Source of the DNA: Phyllobacterium bourgognense
GTDB taxonomy: Bacteria > Pseudomonadota > Alphaproteobacteria > Rhizobiales > Rhizobiaceae
Direction: 5' to 3'
Assembly: GCF_003337575.1 (NCBI RefSeq)
Contig: NZ_QPJM01000008.1
Span: 156,310-220,309 of the forward strand
DNA: 64,000 nucleotides
Within the stretch, counting starts at the first letter, position 1. Every line of letters begins with the position of its first letter. The translations under genes were made by a program, and so were the position numbers. Below the pieces are notes generated by a model, which made no database searches, had not been told where the DNA came from, and saw nothing but the letters and a program-made list of their open reading frames with translations. Shown in pieces: positions 17,710-27,329 of this stretch.

Positions 17710-17760
17710 GCTTAGACTTTGAGAGGGCTTCCGGGACTTGTTTCGGGGGCCTTTTCTTTT
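17710..17760 (+). ncRNA. Counter-transcribed RNA (incompatibility RNA) of repABC
   Basis: In the repB-repC gap, on the strand opposite to the rep genes. Promoter: TTGACA at 17675-17680, a 17-nt spacer, GATTCT at 17698-17703. Terminator: stem GGCTTCCG (17726-17733) pairing with CGGGGGCC (17744-17751) through two G-U pairs, then TTTTCTTTT. Size about 50 nt, as for known repABC ctRNAs, which bind the repC leader and set copy number and incompatibility. The start is placed by distance from the -10 box. Confidence 0.8.
17726..17760 (+). terminator. Intrinsic terminator of the antisense RNA
   Basis: Eight-pair stem 17726-17733 with 17744-17751, a 10-nt loop, then a T-rich tail 17752-17760. In ctRNAs of repABC plasmids the terminator hairpin is also the kissing loop with the repC leader. 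Confidence 0.75.
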
Positions 17761-17775
17761 GTGATCTCTCTCCAG

Positions 17776-18783
17776 TTAGAGTTGTCTCATACGCGGTTCA
17801 CTTTCCTCACTGCGAAGATACGCAGCGTAGATTTCCGGCAAATGCGTTATCAGATAGTGGCCGAACTCCGGCGCTGTTGCCTCGTCAACGATCACTTTCG
17901 TCTTGCCATCATTCTGCTCGATCTTGGCAAAGGACACGCCTTCGCTGGATTTCAGCGGATAGATAGAGGGACCGGACTTACGCTTCGGTGTCAGGCTTTT
18001 TAAGAGCAGCGCAAATCGTGCATCGCTGTCGAGCCGCAGGAAGCGCTGCATATCCACCCGCTCCTTCCAGGATCCGGACGTAGCCTGCAGCAGCTGCGAC
18101 AGCTGCTCCCAGCGTGGCCGGCCGACCTTCGGTGCAGCTCCGACCGCCTGGATCAAATCCAGCGGCAGCGAGTTGGCCACAGCGATCATGGTCGACAAAT
18201 TGCCTTTATGAACCGACAGTGCTGCCATCAGCGCATGCCGCTCAATGCCGTGCGCCTCGAGCCGGGCCGCGAACAGAGCCCGCTCGATGAAGGACAGGTC
18301 CTTGCGCTCGAGGTTTTCCTTGCCCTGGGCAACGATCAGACCCTCATCGGAAAGATCGCGCACGACCGCTTTCACCGGGCGGCCGAGAGCCTGCAACGCG
18401 GCAAGGCGACGATGGCCATAGGCGACCTGATAGCGATTATCGTCCTGCGGGCTCGGCCTGACCAGGATCGGAACCTGCTGACCGTGCTCCTCGATACTTG
18501 CCTTCAGTTCTTCGAAATCAACCGTATCGAGATCATCGAGGCGATCGCGAATGAACGAGACATCGATCAGATCGGGCTCGATGTCGATAACGTATTCGCC
18601 GGACTGGAGCTGGGCGCGCAGAGCCTGCGCATCCTCGGCATCGTCCGAAAGGCTTTGCAGCGACAGTCCCATGGCTTTCAGAGAGCCGGACTTCTGCGCC
18701 GGTTTCGCCAGGCGATGCTCGTTCTGCGACGCCTCGTTGATCGGCGTCATCATGGCTTTCAAGGCATCTCTGCGTTTGTTCAT
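17776..18783 (-). CDS. repB: Plasmid partitioning protein RepB (ParB-like)
   Basis: 335 residues from MNKRRDALKAMM; the ATG overlaps the repA stop as ATGA. It binds centromere-like parS sites and works with RepA in segregation. The ParB/Srx nuclease-like domain covers about 70-170 with ILVRPSPQ and the GHRRLAAL box, followed by an HTH region at about 170-215 (RHALMAALSVHKGNLSTMIAVAN) and a variable dimerisation tail. I did not find a convincing parS palindrome nearby. Confidence 0.96.
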   Translation of the reverse strand: MNKRRDALKAMMTPINEASQNEHRLAKPAQKSGSLKAMGLSLQSLSDDAEDAQALRAQLQSGEYVIDIEPDLIDVSFIRDRLDDLDTVDFEELKASIEEHGQQVPILVRPSPQDDNRYQVAYGHRRLAALQALGRPVKAVVRDLSDEGLIVAQGKENLERKDLSFIERALFAARLEAHGIERHALMAALSVHKGNLSTMIAVANSLPLDLIQAVGAAPKVGRPRWEQLSQLLQATSGSWKERVDMQRFLRLDSDARFALLLKSLTPKRKSGPSIYPLKSSEGVSFAKIEQNDGKTKVIVDEATAPEFGHYLITHLPEIYAAYLRSEESEPRMRQL

Positions 18784-20003
18784 GGCGACCTGCCCCATGC
18801 TTCGCGCACCAGATCCTCAATCTCCAGATTGACCGCATTAAGGGCTTCAATGGCGCGGTCATAGGTGACGCGGGTGAAATATTCGCGGCCGACCTCATAG
18901 AGCGTCTGTTTGGTCAGCCCCGCATCGGAAATGGCCGTCGACTTCAGCAAGGCGTTGGTCAGCACGCGCTCGCCGAACAGGCTTTTCATCAAGCCGACGA
19001 TCTGTCCTTGCGGCCCGTCGCTCGGTTCATAGCGGGTTATGACGTAGCGGAAGAAATCATAATCTGCATCGCCGCCCGCCTGCTCGACGACGTCGAGCAA
19101 TCCGGCGGTCATGTGCAAAAACTGCGACATGGACGCTACGTCGAGCATTTGCGGATGGATGGTGACAAGGACGCTGCGCGCCGCGCACAGCGCCGATAGC
19201 GTCAGGAAGCCCAGCGACGGCGGACAGTCGAGCACGACAACGTCGTAGCGATCGTCAACTGTCGCCAGCGCCGCCGCAATGCGCGAGAAAAACAGCCGCT
19301 CGGCACCGCGGCGTTTTTCAGCAAGGATGCGCGGCGTGTCATGCTCGAATTCCTGCAGTTCCAGATTGCCTGGAATGATATCGAGTCCATGAAAATACGT
19401 CTTGCGAATGATGTCGGCGAGGGGACGCTGCTGATCGTCATAGCGGATCGCGCCATAGATCGTGTCATTGTCTTCCAGATCAAATTCCGGCTGGATGCCG
19501 AACAGGGCCGACAGCGATGCCTGCGGATCGAGATCGATTGCCAGGGTACGATAACCGCGCATGGCAAAGTACTGCGCGACATGAGCCGCTGTCGTCGTCT
19601 TGCCGGAACCGCCTTTGAAATTGGTGACGGCAATGACCTGCATATGCTCGTTGCCCTGGCGAATGGGCAGATAGCTTTTCTTCGACTTGGCCAGATAGCG
19701 GCGGATTTCATGCACCTGCTCAAGCGAATAGAGCCTGCGTCCGCCGGAGGTCTTTTCCGCTTCGGGACCCTCGCCCGCCAATGACAAATGCCTGATATAA
19801 GCGTCGGTGATGCCGATGAGCTTGGCGGCCTCGCCGGAGGTGAATTTGCGCAATTCCTTTACGGCTGTCGGCGGAAAAGCGCGCGAGCGCAACTCTTGCA
19901 ATTGGGCGCTGAGCAGGTCAGCATCCGCCTCAACCAGACGCGTCAGAGAGCGCACTTTCTTTCCGGTCCGGTGACTCTGGTCTTTTTCAGCTGGAGACAA
20001 CAT
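18780..20003 (-). CDS. repA: Plasmid partitioning protein RepA (ParA-like ATPase)
   Basis: 407 residues. The N-terminal part has a MerR-like HTH (ASGEAAKLIGI-type segment, about 50-100, ending GGRRLYSLEQVHEIR), used for autorepression. The ATPase part has the deviant Walker A FKGGSGKTT near residue 130 and the acidic VLDCPPSLGF box. It is the first gene of the repABC operon, with RepA/RepB acting as autorepressor and segregation motor. The ATG is preceded by the AT-rich promoter segment at 20004-20130. Confidence 0.96.
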   Translation of the reverse strand: MLSPAEKDQSHRTGKKVRSLTRLVEADADLLSAQLQELRSRAFPPTAVKELRKFTSGEAAKLIGITDAYIRHLSLAGEGPEAEKTSGGRRLYSLEQVHEIRRYLAKSKKSYLPIRQGNEHMQVIAVTNFKGGSGKTTTAAHVAQYFAMRGYRTLAIDLDPQASLSALFGIQPEFDLEDNDTIYGAIRYDDQQRPLADIIRKTYFHGLDIIPGNLELQEFEHDTPRILAEKRRGAERLFFSRIAAALATVDDRYDVVVLDCPPSLGFLTLSALCAARSVLVTIHPQMLDVASMSQFLHMTAGLLDVVEQAGGDADYDFFRYVITRYEPSDGPQGQIVGLMKSLFGERVLTNALLKSTAISDAGLTKQTLYEVGREYFTRVTYDRAIEALNAVNLEIEDLVREAWGRSP

Positions 20004-20490
20004 ACACGCTCTAAATCCAATTTCTGCGATTAAAGCGTAAATTCAACTGAGTCTGCGTGAGTCGTCAAGCAATTAAAGGTTAACGAGAATTTTGCCTGTG
20101 CGCGGCTTCATAAAAAGTTCCGCCTCATTCCCGGGCAGTTGGTGGGAGACCCAAAGTTCTGTATTTAGGAGCCAATGTTCCGTTCTGCTACTAACGAAGT
20201 CAAAGGCTTAGCGAAAAAATATTTCCGCCGAAAACGGGTTTCCCAGTTCGGGGAACCCAAAAACTAAATCGGAGGTGGTTTGAAACGGCACTTGCTCGAA
20301 CCGCGCAAAATGCTGGTGAGCGAACAAACTGGTGTGTTGATACTTGTCAGAAGTAACTCAAGATGGCCCCACGGTAATGTAATCGGTCGGCAAGTTGATC
20401 CAAATGTCCGGAATTAGGTAGCAAAAACCACCAGACTTGAATTCCAGCATGACGTAGCCTCGATCCTGGTAGATCAGGAGCAGGGGCTGA
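20004..20490. other. Upstream region of repABC with an inverted repeat
   Basis: 487 nt with no gene. It should contain the repA promoter/operator. A near-perfect inverted repeat, GGGTTTCCC (20236-20244) and GGGGAACCC (20250-20258), is separated by only five bases. It is not followed by a T-run in either direction, so a protein-binding site is more likely than a terminator. Confidence 0.45.
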
Positions 20491-20950
20491 ATGGACGTAA
20501 CGGCAGAGTTGAAGCGGAAAAGGAGCGAGATTCTCGACAGGCTGGTCGAAATCCGCGAGACGCAAGCGAGTTTGGAAGCTCAGATGGGAGCACTGGATCA
20601 GGTTATCGCGATCTACGAACCCGACTACGAGCCGGGAGGCGCACTCGCAGAGCGAAAAACCCGCAAGAAACGTGGGAAAGCGCCCGCGACAATCGAGATT
20701 GACACGCTGCTCAGTGGCGTCGAGCCGACGGTCGCTGTCCTTGAAATCCTGCGCGAAGCAGCCATGCCGCTTACGACTGCGGATTGCGCCGTCAGGTTGA
20801 TGCAGAAGCTCGGGATCGACGGCGGTGACCCCAGAACCAGCCGCGTCGCCACGCCTCTCTGTGACCCTTGATAGGTTGATGAAGAAGCGGCGTGTGCGGC
20901 ACGCAGGAATGTTCGATGGGCGGCGTTACCTCTGGGAAATTGCCGCCTAG
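20491..20950 (+). pseudogene. Frameshifted small gene of unknown function
   Basis: The first frame encodes 126 residues from MDVTAELKRKRSEIL: a coiled-coil-like N-terminus (about 1-40), a basic linker (ERKTRKKRGKAPA) and a helical domain (VAVLEILREAAMPLTTADCAVRL) recalling small winged-helix modules. It stops at 20871. In the next frame the text continues TLDRLMKKRRVRHAGMFDGR to a stop at 20950 and finishes the winged-helix-like domain (RRYLWEI). A one-base indel near 20860 separates the halves. The 3' end abuts the IS1595 remnant. The intact family is not recognised by name. Confidence 0.6.
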
Positions 20951-21489
20951 ACGGGGTCCCCCTTCCAGATGAGATCGGGTGGCTTTCTTCCTTGCCAGTA
21001 TCCGCACAGGTAACGCGATGTCGGCCGCGTCAGCGCACGACCGAGCATCTCGAAGAACTGGTTCTTGTTCGAGTTTTGCCTCACGTCTTCACGCCAGGCC
21101 ATTTCCGCAATGTACCAGTCAAAGTACTTCAGTGAAAAACGATGGTGGATGCCGACATAGGCGCGTTGTACTCGCGAGAAAAAGCTCTCGACCTGATTGG
21201 TGTTGGTGCCCTTCTCGGTTTGGTACGCCTTGGAATGGTTGACGCGCTCCAGTCTGTTCAAGCCAATCAGGTCATCATAACTCTTGTGCTCGTCGGCGAT
21301 GATCTTGGCGCTATGCAGACCAAAATAGCCGCATATTTCCCAGCCTCGGGACGAGTTACGGACGTGCAGAATACCGCTCACAAGCGGCGAGCGGTTGGAC
21401 GGGATATGGATGCGATTGCACATGTTCAGGCTCCTTTGGCTCTCTCTCAATAGACGTACAGCTACTCTCGGCGACACTGGTCTCCGCAA
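20947..21489 (-). pseudogene. Truncated IS1595-family (ISXO2-like) transposase
   Basis: The open frame gives 180 residues, but only about residues 60-165 look like the DDE domain of IS1595 transposases: IIADEHKSYDDL, RVNHSKAYQ, TNTNQVESFFSRVQRA, GIHHRFS and WREDVR. The zinc-ribbon and first catalytic parts are missing, so this is a 3' remnant. The frame runs through the presumed element end into the neighbouring broken gene. No complete pair of terminal repeats was found. Confidence 0.75.
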
Positions 21490-21610
21490 GAAATCAACGC
21501 TGTATTCGAGCCATCCTGAACATGCCGGCTCTATGCCAGATCTCGTATGAAGAGTCGATCGGGAAAATTGAATTGGTTAATCTGCGCATGATTGCTAAAT
21601 GGCAGCGATC

Positions 21611-21635
21611 GGCCGATATTGTTGAAAAACTCGGC
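21611..21635 (+). repeat. Left inverted repeat of the IS1182-like element
   Basis: Reads GGCCGATATTGTTGAAAAAC then TCGGC and is the reverse complement of 23144-23168 except for one base. Confidence 0.75.
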
Positions 21636-21695
21636 ATTGCCGATGCTTGGGACGCGTGATTCAATCCTCTGAGTGATTTGCAGGGGATCAGGCGA

Positions 21696-23046
21696 ATGAT
21701 GGGATGTCAGGCGGTTTCGGCGCAGCTCTTCTACGACTTCTGCCTCGATGATTATGTCCCTGCGGACCATCTGCTGCGCGGGATCGATCGTCACCTCGAT
21801 CTCGATAGCGTTCGAGCACAGTTGAAGCCTTTTTATAGCAACACTGGGCGGCCCTCGGTTGATCCTGAGCTGATGATGCGAATGCTGATTATCGGCTACA
21901 GCATGGGTATCCGGTCGGAACGGCGACTTTGCGAGGACGTCCATCTCAATCTCGCATATCGGTGGTTTTGCCGCCTTGGCCTGGACGGAAAGGTACCGGA
22001 TCATTCCAGCTTTTCGAAGAACCGTCATGGCCGGTTCCGGCAAAGTGATATCCTCCGGCACATGTTTGAGACTGTGGTGGAACGGTGCCTTGCCCAAGGG
22101 CTGGTGGGAGCAGAAGGCTTTGCGGTTGATGCCAGCCTGATCGCGGCGGACGCCAATAAGCAGCGTTCGGTGCCCGGCACTGAATGGAAAGCCGAAGACG
22201 ATGCTGGTCGCTCGGTTCAGGAATATCTGGCGGTTCTGGATGACGCGGCTTTTGGCGCTGCCTCGCCGGTGACGCCGCAATCCGACCCGGCAGCTCAGTG
22301 GACAGGTGCTCATGAGGGGCATGCCTTCTTCGCCTACGCCACCAATTATCTGATCGATACTGATCACGGTGTCATCCTTGACGTCGAGGCTACGCGAGCG
22401 ATCCGTCAGGCGGAGGTCGGAGCATCCCGCACGATGATCGACAGAACCGAGAACCGCTTCAGCTTGAAGCCAGGCTATCTGGCAGCCGACAGCGCTTACA
22501 GTTCTGCTGACAATCTTGCCTGGCTAGTCAAGGAAAAGGACATCGCGCCGCACATTCCGGTGTTTGATAAATCCAACAGGACCGACGGGACCTTCTCGCG
22601 TTCGGACTTCACCTGGGATGGCGAGAATGATCGCTACATCTGCCCGGCAGGCGAAGAGCTCGAGCAGTTTCACCGAACCTATGCATCGCCCAGATCGGGG
22701 ATAACGAGTGAAGGGACGCGGCTCTATCGCGCCAGCAAAAAGAACTGCGACGCCTGCGAATTCAAACAGCGCTGCTGCCCGAATGCACCTGCTCGCAAGG
22801 TGCCGCGTCCGCGATGTCGCCAGAGCTATTGCCGCCACACCCGCTTACGAGCGTTCCCGGCATCGCCGCAAGAAGGTCGAGATGCTCTTCGCTCACCTCA
22901 AACGCATTCTCCGGATGGCGCGTTTGAGGCTGCGAGATCCATGTGGTGCGCGAGACGAATTCCTGCTTGCAGCAACCGCCCAGAACCTCAGAAGACTGGC
23001 GAAACTCAGACCACAAAGGCCACCACACGGCGTCATTGCCGCATAA
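21696..23046 (+). pseudogene. Frameshifted IS1182-family transposase
   Basis: Starts MMGCQAVSAQLFYDFCLDD. The DUF772-type N-terminal part is intact (TGRPSVDPELMMRMLIIGY, SERRLCEDVHLNLAYRWFC), and the DDE domain begins at EGFAVDASLIAADAN. Reading continues to about 22810 (QRCCPNAPARKVPR), where a deletion and frame change occur. The remainder (RDVARAIAATPAYERSRHRR, KKVEMLFAHLKRIL) continues in another frame to 23046. Related transposases have about six residues between these parts, so roughly 13 nt appear lost. Confidence 0.85.
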
Positions 23047-23143
23047 AAGCGGGCAGAAAGGATACCCTACGCGAAAGTGCGGGGCAGATAGCCCATCATC
23101 CCTACCGGAAGGATGCTGCAACAGTCCGATGAACAGCTACCTG

Positions 23144-23168
23144 GCCGAGTTTTTCAACGATATCGGCC
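23144..23168 (-). repeat. Right inverted repeat of the IS1182-like element
   Basis: Pairs with 21611-21635 (24 of 25 positions). Lies about 100 nt downstream of the transposase end. Confidence 0.75.
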
Positions 23169-23326
23169 CAAAGCCGACATGCGGTTCAATCACCGATATC
23201 GGGCAGTGTCGTGGGGAGGACCTGTCGCGACTTAGCCGCGCAGGACCACATTTACGCGACCGTTACTGTAACGTACTTCCTTATTCTGTCTCGCACTGCA
23301 CTATCGACATTAACTAAGCCCCCCGA

Positions 23327-23361
23327 CAGGACATCTACCGATCCTGAGCTTAGATGTCCTG
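23327..23361. promoter_or_regulatory. Perfect 11-bp inverted repeat upstream of napE
   Basis: CAGGACATCTA (23327-23337) and TAGATGTCCTG (23351-23361) with a 13-nt spacer, ending 47 nt before the napE ATG. No T-run follows on plus. It could be an operator for a dimeric regulator of the nap operon or a stable RNA hairpin in its leader. No FNR/NnrR-type TTGAN6TCAA box was seen in this gap. Confidence 0.5.
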
Positions 23362-23408
23362 ACTTTAGGTAAAATCGAGAGGCTTGGCGTTTCGGGAAGG
23401 AAGCGTTG

Positions 23409-23600
23409 ATGTCTAAGTCGTCCGGTTTGCCGATGCCGAAAGAGACGCGTCGATCGCAGCGGCGGGTGGAAATCATCACGTTTCTGGTGCTTGCATTCGG
23501 CATTTGGCCGCTTGTTGCCGTAGGCGTGGTCGGCGGCTATGGCTTCCTCGTCTGGATGCTGCAGATCATATTCGGGCCGCCGGGCCCTCCCTCTCATTGA
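23409..23600 (+). CDS. napE: NapE, small membrane protein of periplasmic nitrate reductase operon
   Basis: 63 residues. A hydrophilic N-terminus is followed by one transmembrane helix (ITFLVLAFGIWPLVAVGVVG, about 23-50) and a short tail, the standard NapE form. The ATG at 23409 is preferred to the overlapping TTG at 23406; GGAAGG lies about 10 nt upstream. First gene of napEFDABC. Its exact role is still unclear in the family. Confidence 0.9.
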   Translation: MSKSSGLPMPKETRRSQRRVEIITFLVLAFGIWPLVAVGVVGGYGFLVWMLQIIFGPPGPPSH

Positions 23601-23611
23601 GACGCAAGATA

Positions 23612-24109
23612 ATGGCGACGACCATTTCAAGACGGGCTTTCTTTGGCGGGCGACGGGCACCCGAATTTCGGCGCATCCTTCCGCCCGGTGCAACTGACGA
23701 TGGTCTGCTGGCCTGCAGCGGCTGTGGCAGCTGTCTGGAAGTATGTCCCACTCATATCATCAGCTTTGTCGACGATCTGCCGACAGTTAATTTTTCGGTT
23801 GGCGAATGCACCTTCTGCGGAGAATGCGCGAAGGCATGTCCAGAGCAGGTCTTCCATCGCAGATCAGCGCATCGTTTCCCGCACGTGGCCCTGATCACTG
23901 ACAGCTGTCTGGCCCAAAACCGGGTCGAGTGTCAGTCATGCCGCGACGTCTGTCCCGAGCAGGCGATCCGTTTCCGCCCTCAAGCTGGCGGACCTTTCCT
24001 ACCTGTTCTCGACGAAGGGGCCTGTAACGGTTGCGGCGCGTGCATCAGCGTCTGTCCTGTCACCGCCATCAAGGTTCGGGATCTGGCGCAGAGGGCAGCG
24101 TATGCGTGA
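23612..24109 (+). CDS. napF: NapF, ferredoxin-type maturation protein
   Basis: 165 residues with four-Cys clusters: CSGCGSCLEVCP, CTFCGECAKACP, a third set (CQSCRDVCP) and CNGCGACISVCP, i.e. iron-sulfur clusters of the NapF type. The N-terminus carries a twin-Arg-like SRRAFFGG, seen in other NapF proteins, although the family is cytoplasmic and assists NapA cofactor loading. Starts 11 nt after napE and overlaps napD by 8 nt. Confidence 0.95.
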   Translation: MATTISRRAFFGGRRAPEFRRILPPGATDDGLLACSGCGSCLEVCPTHIISFVDDLPTVNFSVGECTFCGECAKACPEQVFHRRSAHRFPHVALITDSCLAQNRVECQSCRDVCPEQAIRFRPQAGGPFLPVLDEGACNGCGACISVCPVTAIKVRDLAQRAAYA

Positions 24110-24386
24110 CAGGGCGGACACCTATCACATTTCGAGCGCCGTCATCATGGCGCTGCCCGCAATGCAGGAAGCCGTACTCGCACAACTTGATGAAATGGCG
24201 AATGTCGAGGTCCATGCGCATCAGGGCAACAAGATCGTCGTCGTTATCGAGGGCACGAGCACGGGCATTCTGGGAAACCGCCTTTCGCAGATCTCCACCC
24301 TTGACGGGGTGATCGCGGCGAACATGGTTTTCGAGCATGTCGAAACGGAGGAGACCAGAAGCAATGACCGAACTGACGCGGCGTGA
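24102..24386 (+). CDS. napD: NapD, NapA-specific Tat chaperone
   Basis: 94 residues with the ferredoxin-like NapD fold: [20 protein letters not shown] at the N-terminus, [10 protein letters not shown] in the middle and [17 protein letters not shown] near the end. NapD binds the twin-Arg signal of NapA and delays export until the molybdenum cofactor is in place. Overlaps both neighbours, so translation is coupled. Confidence 0.95.
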   Translation: MRDRADTYHISSAVIMALPAMQEAVLAQLDEMANVEVHAHQGNKIVVVIEGTSTGILGNRLSQISTLDGVIAANMVFEHVETEETRSNDRTDAA

Positions 24387-26865
24387 TGTTCTCAGGGCGC
24401 ATGCGGCTGCGGTCGCGGCGGCCACAGCCGGCATCACCATACCTGCCTTCGCGCAACCAGTACCCGGCGGCGTGAGCGCACTTGAAATCAAATGGTCGAA
24501 GGCACCCTGCCGCTTCTGCGGAACGGGGTGTGGCGTGATGGTCGGTGTCAAGGAAGGCCAGGTGGTTGCAACCCATGGCGATACGCAGGCCGAGGTCAAT
24601 CGCGGTCTGAACTGCATCAAGGGCTACTTCCTCTCAAAAATCATGTATGGCGCTGATCGTCTGACAACGCCGCTTTTGCGTAAGAAAAATGGCAGTTACA
24701 GCAAGGATGGTGAGTTCGAACCCGTGAGCTGGGACGAGGCGTTCGACGTGATGGCCGAGCAGTGCAAGAGGGTATTGAAGGAAAAGGGCCCAACAGCTGT
24801 CGGAATGTTTGGCTCCGGACAATGGACGATTTTCGAAGGCTATGCTGCGACCAAGCTCATGCGTGCCGGGTTCCGCTCGAACAATCTCGACCCGAATGCA
24901 CGGCACTGCATGGCTTCCGCGGCGTATGCCTTCATGCGCACGTTCGGCATGGACGAGCCCATGGGCTGCTACGACGATTTCGAACATGCCGACGCGTTTG
25001 TGCTGTGGGGTTCGAACATGGCGGAGATGCATCCGATCCTCTGGACGCGGATCGCCGACCGCCGTCTTGGCCATCAACACGTCAAGGTCGCGGTGCTTTC
25101 GACCTTTACCCACCGCAGCATGGACCTTGCTGACGTGCCGATCATCTTCACGCCGGGAACCGATCTCGCGATCCTCAACTACATCGCCAATCACATCATC
25201 CAGACCGGGCGGGTCAACGAAGAGTTCGTCAAGAAGCACACGACGTTCATGCGCGGGGCAACCGATATTGGCTACGGTTTGCGCGCGGACCACCCACTGG
25301 AGGTCAAAGCCAAAAATGCCTCCGACCCAGGGAAAATGGAGCCCATAGACTTTGAGGCGTTCAAGACGCTTGTGTCGGAATACACGCTTAAAAAGGTATC
25401 CGAACTTTCCGGGGTCGATTCCGGTTTCCTCGAAGAGCTTGCCGAACTCTATGCTGATCCCGGTCGTAAGGTCATGTCGCTCTGGACGATGGGATTCAAC
25501 CAGCACGTGCGCGGCGTCTGGGCGAACCAGATGGTCTATAATATCCATCTGTTGACTGGCAAAATCTCGGAACCCGGTAACAGCCCATTCTCATTGACTG
25601 GCCAGCCGTCGGCCTGCGGTACGGCACGCGAAGTGGGCACTTTCGCCCACCGCTTGCCCGCGGACATGGTGGTCACCAATCCGGAGCACCGCAAGCACGC
25701 CGAGGAGATCTGGCATGTTCCGCACGGCATTATTCCGGAGAAGCCCGGCTATCACGCTGTCGAGCAGGACCGGATGCTGAAGGACGGCAAGCTCAATTTC
25801 TATTGGGTCCAGGTCAACAACAATGTGCAGGCTGCGCCCAACACCAGCAATGAAACCTATCAAGGCTACCGCAATCCTGATAATTTCATCGTGGTTTCCG
25901 ATGCCTATCCAACCATCACGGCGATGAGCGCTGACCTAATCCTGCCCGCTGCCATGTGGGTGGAAAAGGAAGGGGCATACGGCAATGCCGAGCGGCGCAC
26001 TCATGTCTGGCATCAACTTGTGCAGGCACCCGGGGATGCACGCTCGGACCTGTGGCAAATGGCCGAATTCTCCAAACGTTTCACGACGGACGAAGTCTGG
26101 CCTGCGGAGATCCTCGCTGCCAGTCCGGACTATCGCGGCAAGACGCTGTACGAGGTGTTGTTCAGCAACGGAGTCGTCGACCGCTTCCCAACAAGTGAGC
26201 TCAACGCCGAGTATAGCAACAACGAAGCGAAAGCGTTCGGTTTCTACATCCAAAAGGGATTGTTTGAGGAGTATGCCACTTTCGGTCGAGGGCATGGACA
26301 CGACCTTGCACCTTACGATCGCTATCACGAAGAGCGCGGATTGCGCTGGCCTGTGGTCAACGGCCAAGAGACGAGATGGCGGTTTCGCGAGGGCTATGAT
26401 CCTTACGTCAAGCAAGGCGAAGGCGTCAAATTCTATGGCCGGCCAGACGGTAAGGCTGTCATTCTCGCCGTTCCCTATGAACCTCCGGCTGAATCTCCCG
26501 ACGACGAGTTCGATATCTGGCTTGTCACGGGACGCGTCCTTGAACACTGGCACTCCGGTTCGATGACCATGCGGGTTCCCGAGCTCTACAGGGCCTTTCC
26601 GGGGGCTCGATGTTTCATGAACGCGGACGACGCACGGAAGCGCGGCATTAACCAGGGGGCCGAAGTGCGGATCATCTCCAGGCGCGGGGAAATACGTTCC
26701 CGCATCGACACCCGCGGCCGCAACCGCATGCCCAAGGGCGTGATCTTCGTGCCGTGGTTCGATGCCAGCCAGCTTATCAACAAAGTCACCCTTGATGCCA
26801 CGGATCCCATCTCCAAACAGACGGATTTCAAGAAATGCGCGGTCAAGATTGTTTCGGTCGCATAG
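24364..26865 (+). CDS. napA: NapA, periplasmic nitrate reductase catalytic subunit
   Basis: 833 residues, the usual NapA size. The N-terminus has a Tat signal ([19 protein letters not shown] ending near AFAQ). A [4Fe-4S] cluster is bound by Cys49, 52, 56 and 84 (CRFCGTGC ... LNC). The molybdenum ligand is Cys181 in NARHCMAS, and the bis-MGD domains follow. It reduces nitrate to nitrite in the periplasm with electrons from NapB/NapC. The ATG at 24364 overlaps napD by 23 nt. Nothing is missing from the active site as far as can be read. Confidence 0.98.
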   Translation: MTELTRRDVLRAHAAAVAAATAGITIPAFAQPVPGGVSALEIKWSKAPCRFCGTGCGVMVGVKEGQVVATHGDTQAEVNRGLNCIKGYFLSKIMYGADRLTTPLLRKKNGSYSKDGEFEPVSWDEAFDVMAEQCKRVLKEKGPTAVGMFGSGQWTIFEGYAATKLMRAGFRSNNLDPNARHCMASAAYAFMRTFGMDEPMGCYDDFEHADAFVLWGSNMAEMHPILWTRIADRRLGHQHVKVAVLSTFTHRSMDLADVPIIFTPGTDLAILNYIANHIIQTGRVNEEFVKKHTTFMRGATDIGYGLRADHPLEVKAKNASDPGKMEPIDFEAFKTLVSEYTLKKVSELSGVDSGFLEELAELYADPGRKVMSLWTMGFNQHVRGVWANQMVYNIHLLTGKISEPGNSPFSLTGQPSACGTAREVGTFAHRLPADMVVTNPEHRKHAEEIWHVPHGIIPEKPGYHAVEQDRMLKDGKLNFYWVQVNNNVQAAPNTSNETYQGYRNPDNFIVVSDAYPTITAMSADLILPAAMWVEKEGAYGNAERRTHVWHQLVQAPGDARSDLWQMAEFSKRFTTDEVWPAEILAASPDYRGKTLYEVLFSNGVVDRFPTSELNAEYSNNEAKAFGFYIQKGLFEEYATFGRGHGHDLAPYDRYHEERGLRWPVVNGQETRWRFREGYDPYVKQGEGVKFYGRPDGKAVILAVPYEPPAESPDDEFDIWLVTGRVLEHWHSGSMTMRVPELYRAFPGARCFMNADDARKRGINQGAEVRIISRRGEIRSRIDTRGRNRMPKGVIFVPWFDASQLINKVTLDATDPISKQTDFKKCAVKIVSVA

Positions 26866-27326
26866 CCCGCCGACCAGCTTGGGTTTTGGCTATTTTTACC
26901 TTCGTATTGTTCGTGGGACCCGCGGCAATTGCGCAGATGGTGCCTGCGCTGTCCGGGCCGGATGAGGCCATGGAGGAAATCCCGGCTGCGCCGATACCGA
27001 AATGGATAGTCGACGACATCCGCAGGATGCGCGCCTACCCGGATCAACCACCTGTCATCCCGCATTCGATCGAAGGCTATCAGCTGTCCGTGAACGCCAA
27101 CCGTTGCCTGTCGTGCCATAAGCGCGAGTTTACCCAAGGGTCGGGCGCTCCGATGATCAGTGTCACCCACTACATGACCCGTGAAGGCCAGATGCTGGCC
27201 GACGTGTCGCCGCGGCGCTACTTCTGCACCGCGTGTCATGTGCCGCAAGCTGATGTGCGCCCCCTCGTCGACAACAAATTCAAGGACATGAGCGAACTGG
27301 GCTTTAAGCCCGCCGGGAGCGAATAG
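26835..27326 (+). CDS. napB: NapB, diheme cytochrome c subunit
   Basis: 163 residues. Signal sequence with hydrophobic core [16 protein letters not shown], then two CxxCH heme sites, CLSCH (91-95) and CTACH (131-135), with distal His candidates near HSIEGY and THYMTR. Passes electrons from NapC to NapA. The start lies 31 nt inside napA, a longer overlap than for the other genes; no in-frame ATG nearer the napA stop would keep a signal peptide. Confidence 0.95.
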   Translation: MRGQDCFGRIARRPAWVLAIFTFVLFVGPAAIAQMVPALSGPDEAMEEIPAAPIPKWIVDDIRRMRAYPDQPPVIPHSIEGYQLSVNANRCLSCHKREFTQGSGAPMISVTHYMTREGQMLADVSPRRYFCTACHVPQADVRPLVDNKFKDMSELGFKPAGSE

Positions 27327-27329
27327 CAC

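Larger units (their letters stand above)
21611..23168 (+). mobile_element. IS1182-family-like insertion sequence (decayed)
   Basis: About 1.56 kb bounded by 25-bp inverted repeats (21611-21635 and 23144-23168) differing at one position, and enclosing a single IS1182-type transposase gene in plus orientation. No target-site duplication is obvious in the bases just outside. The transposase is broken by a deletion/frameshift, so the copy should be immobile unless helped in trans. Confidence 0.75.

Noticed and set aside
20236..20258. GGGTTTCCC/GGGGAACCC inverted repeat as a terminator
   Set aside because: No T-run on either side. A protein-binding site is possible, but it does not match the parS pattern of repABC plasmids that I know.
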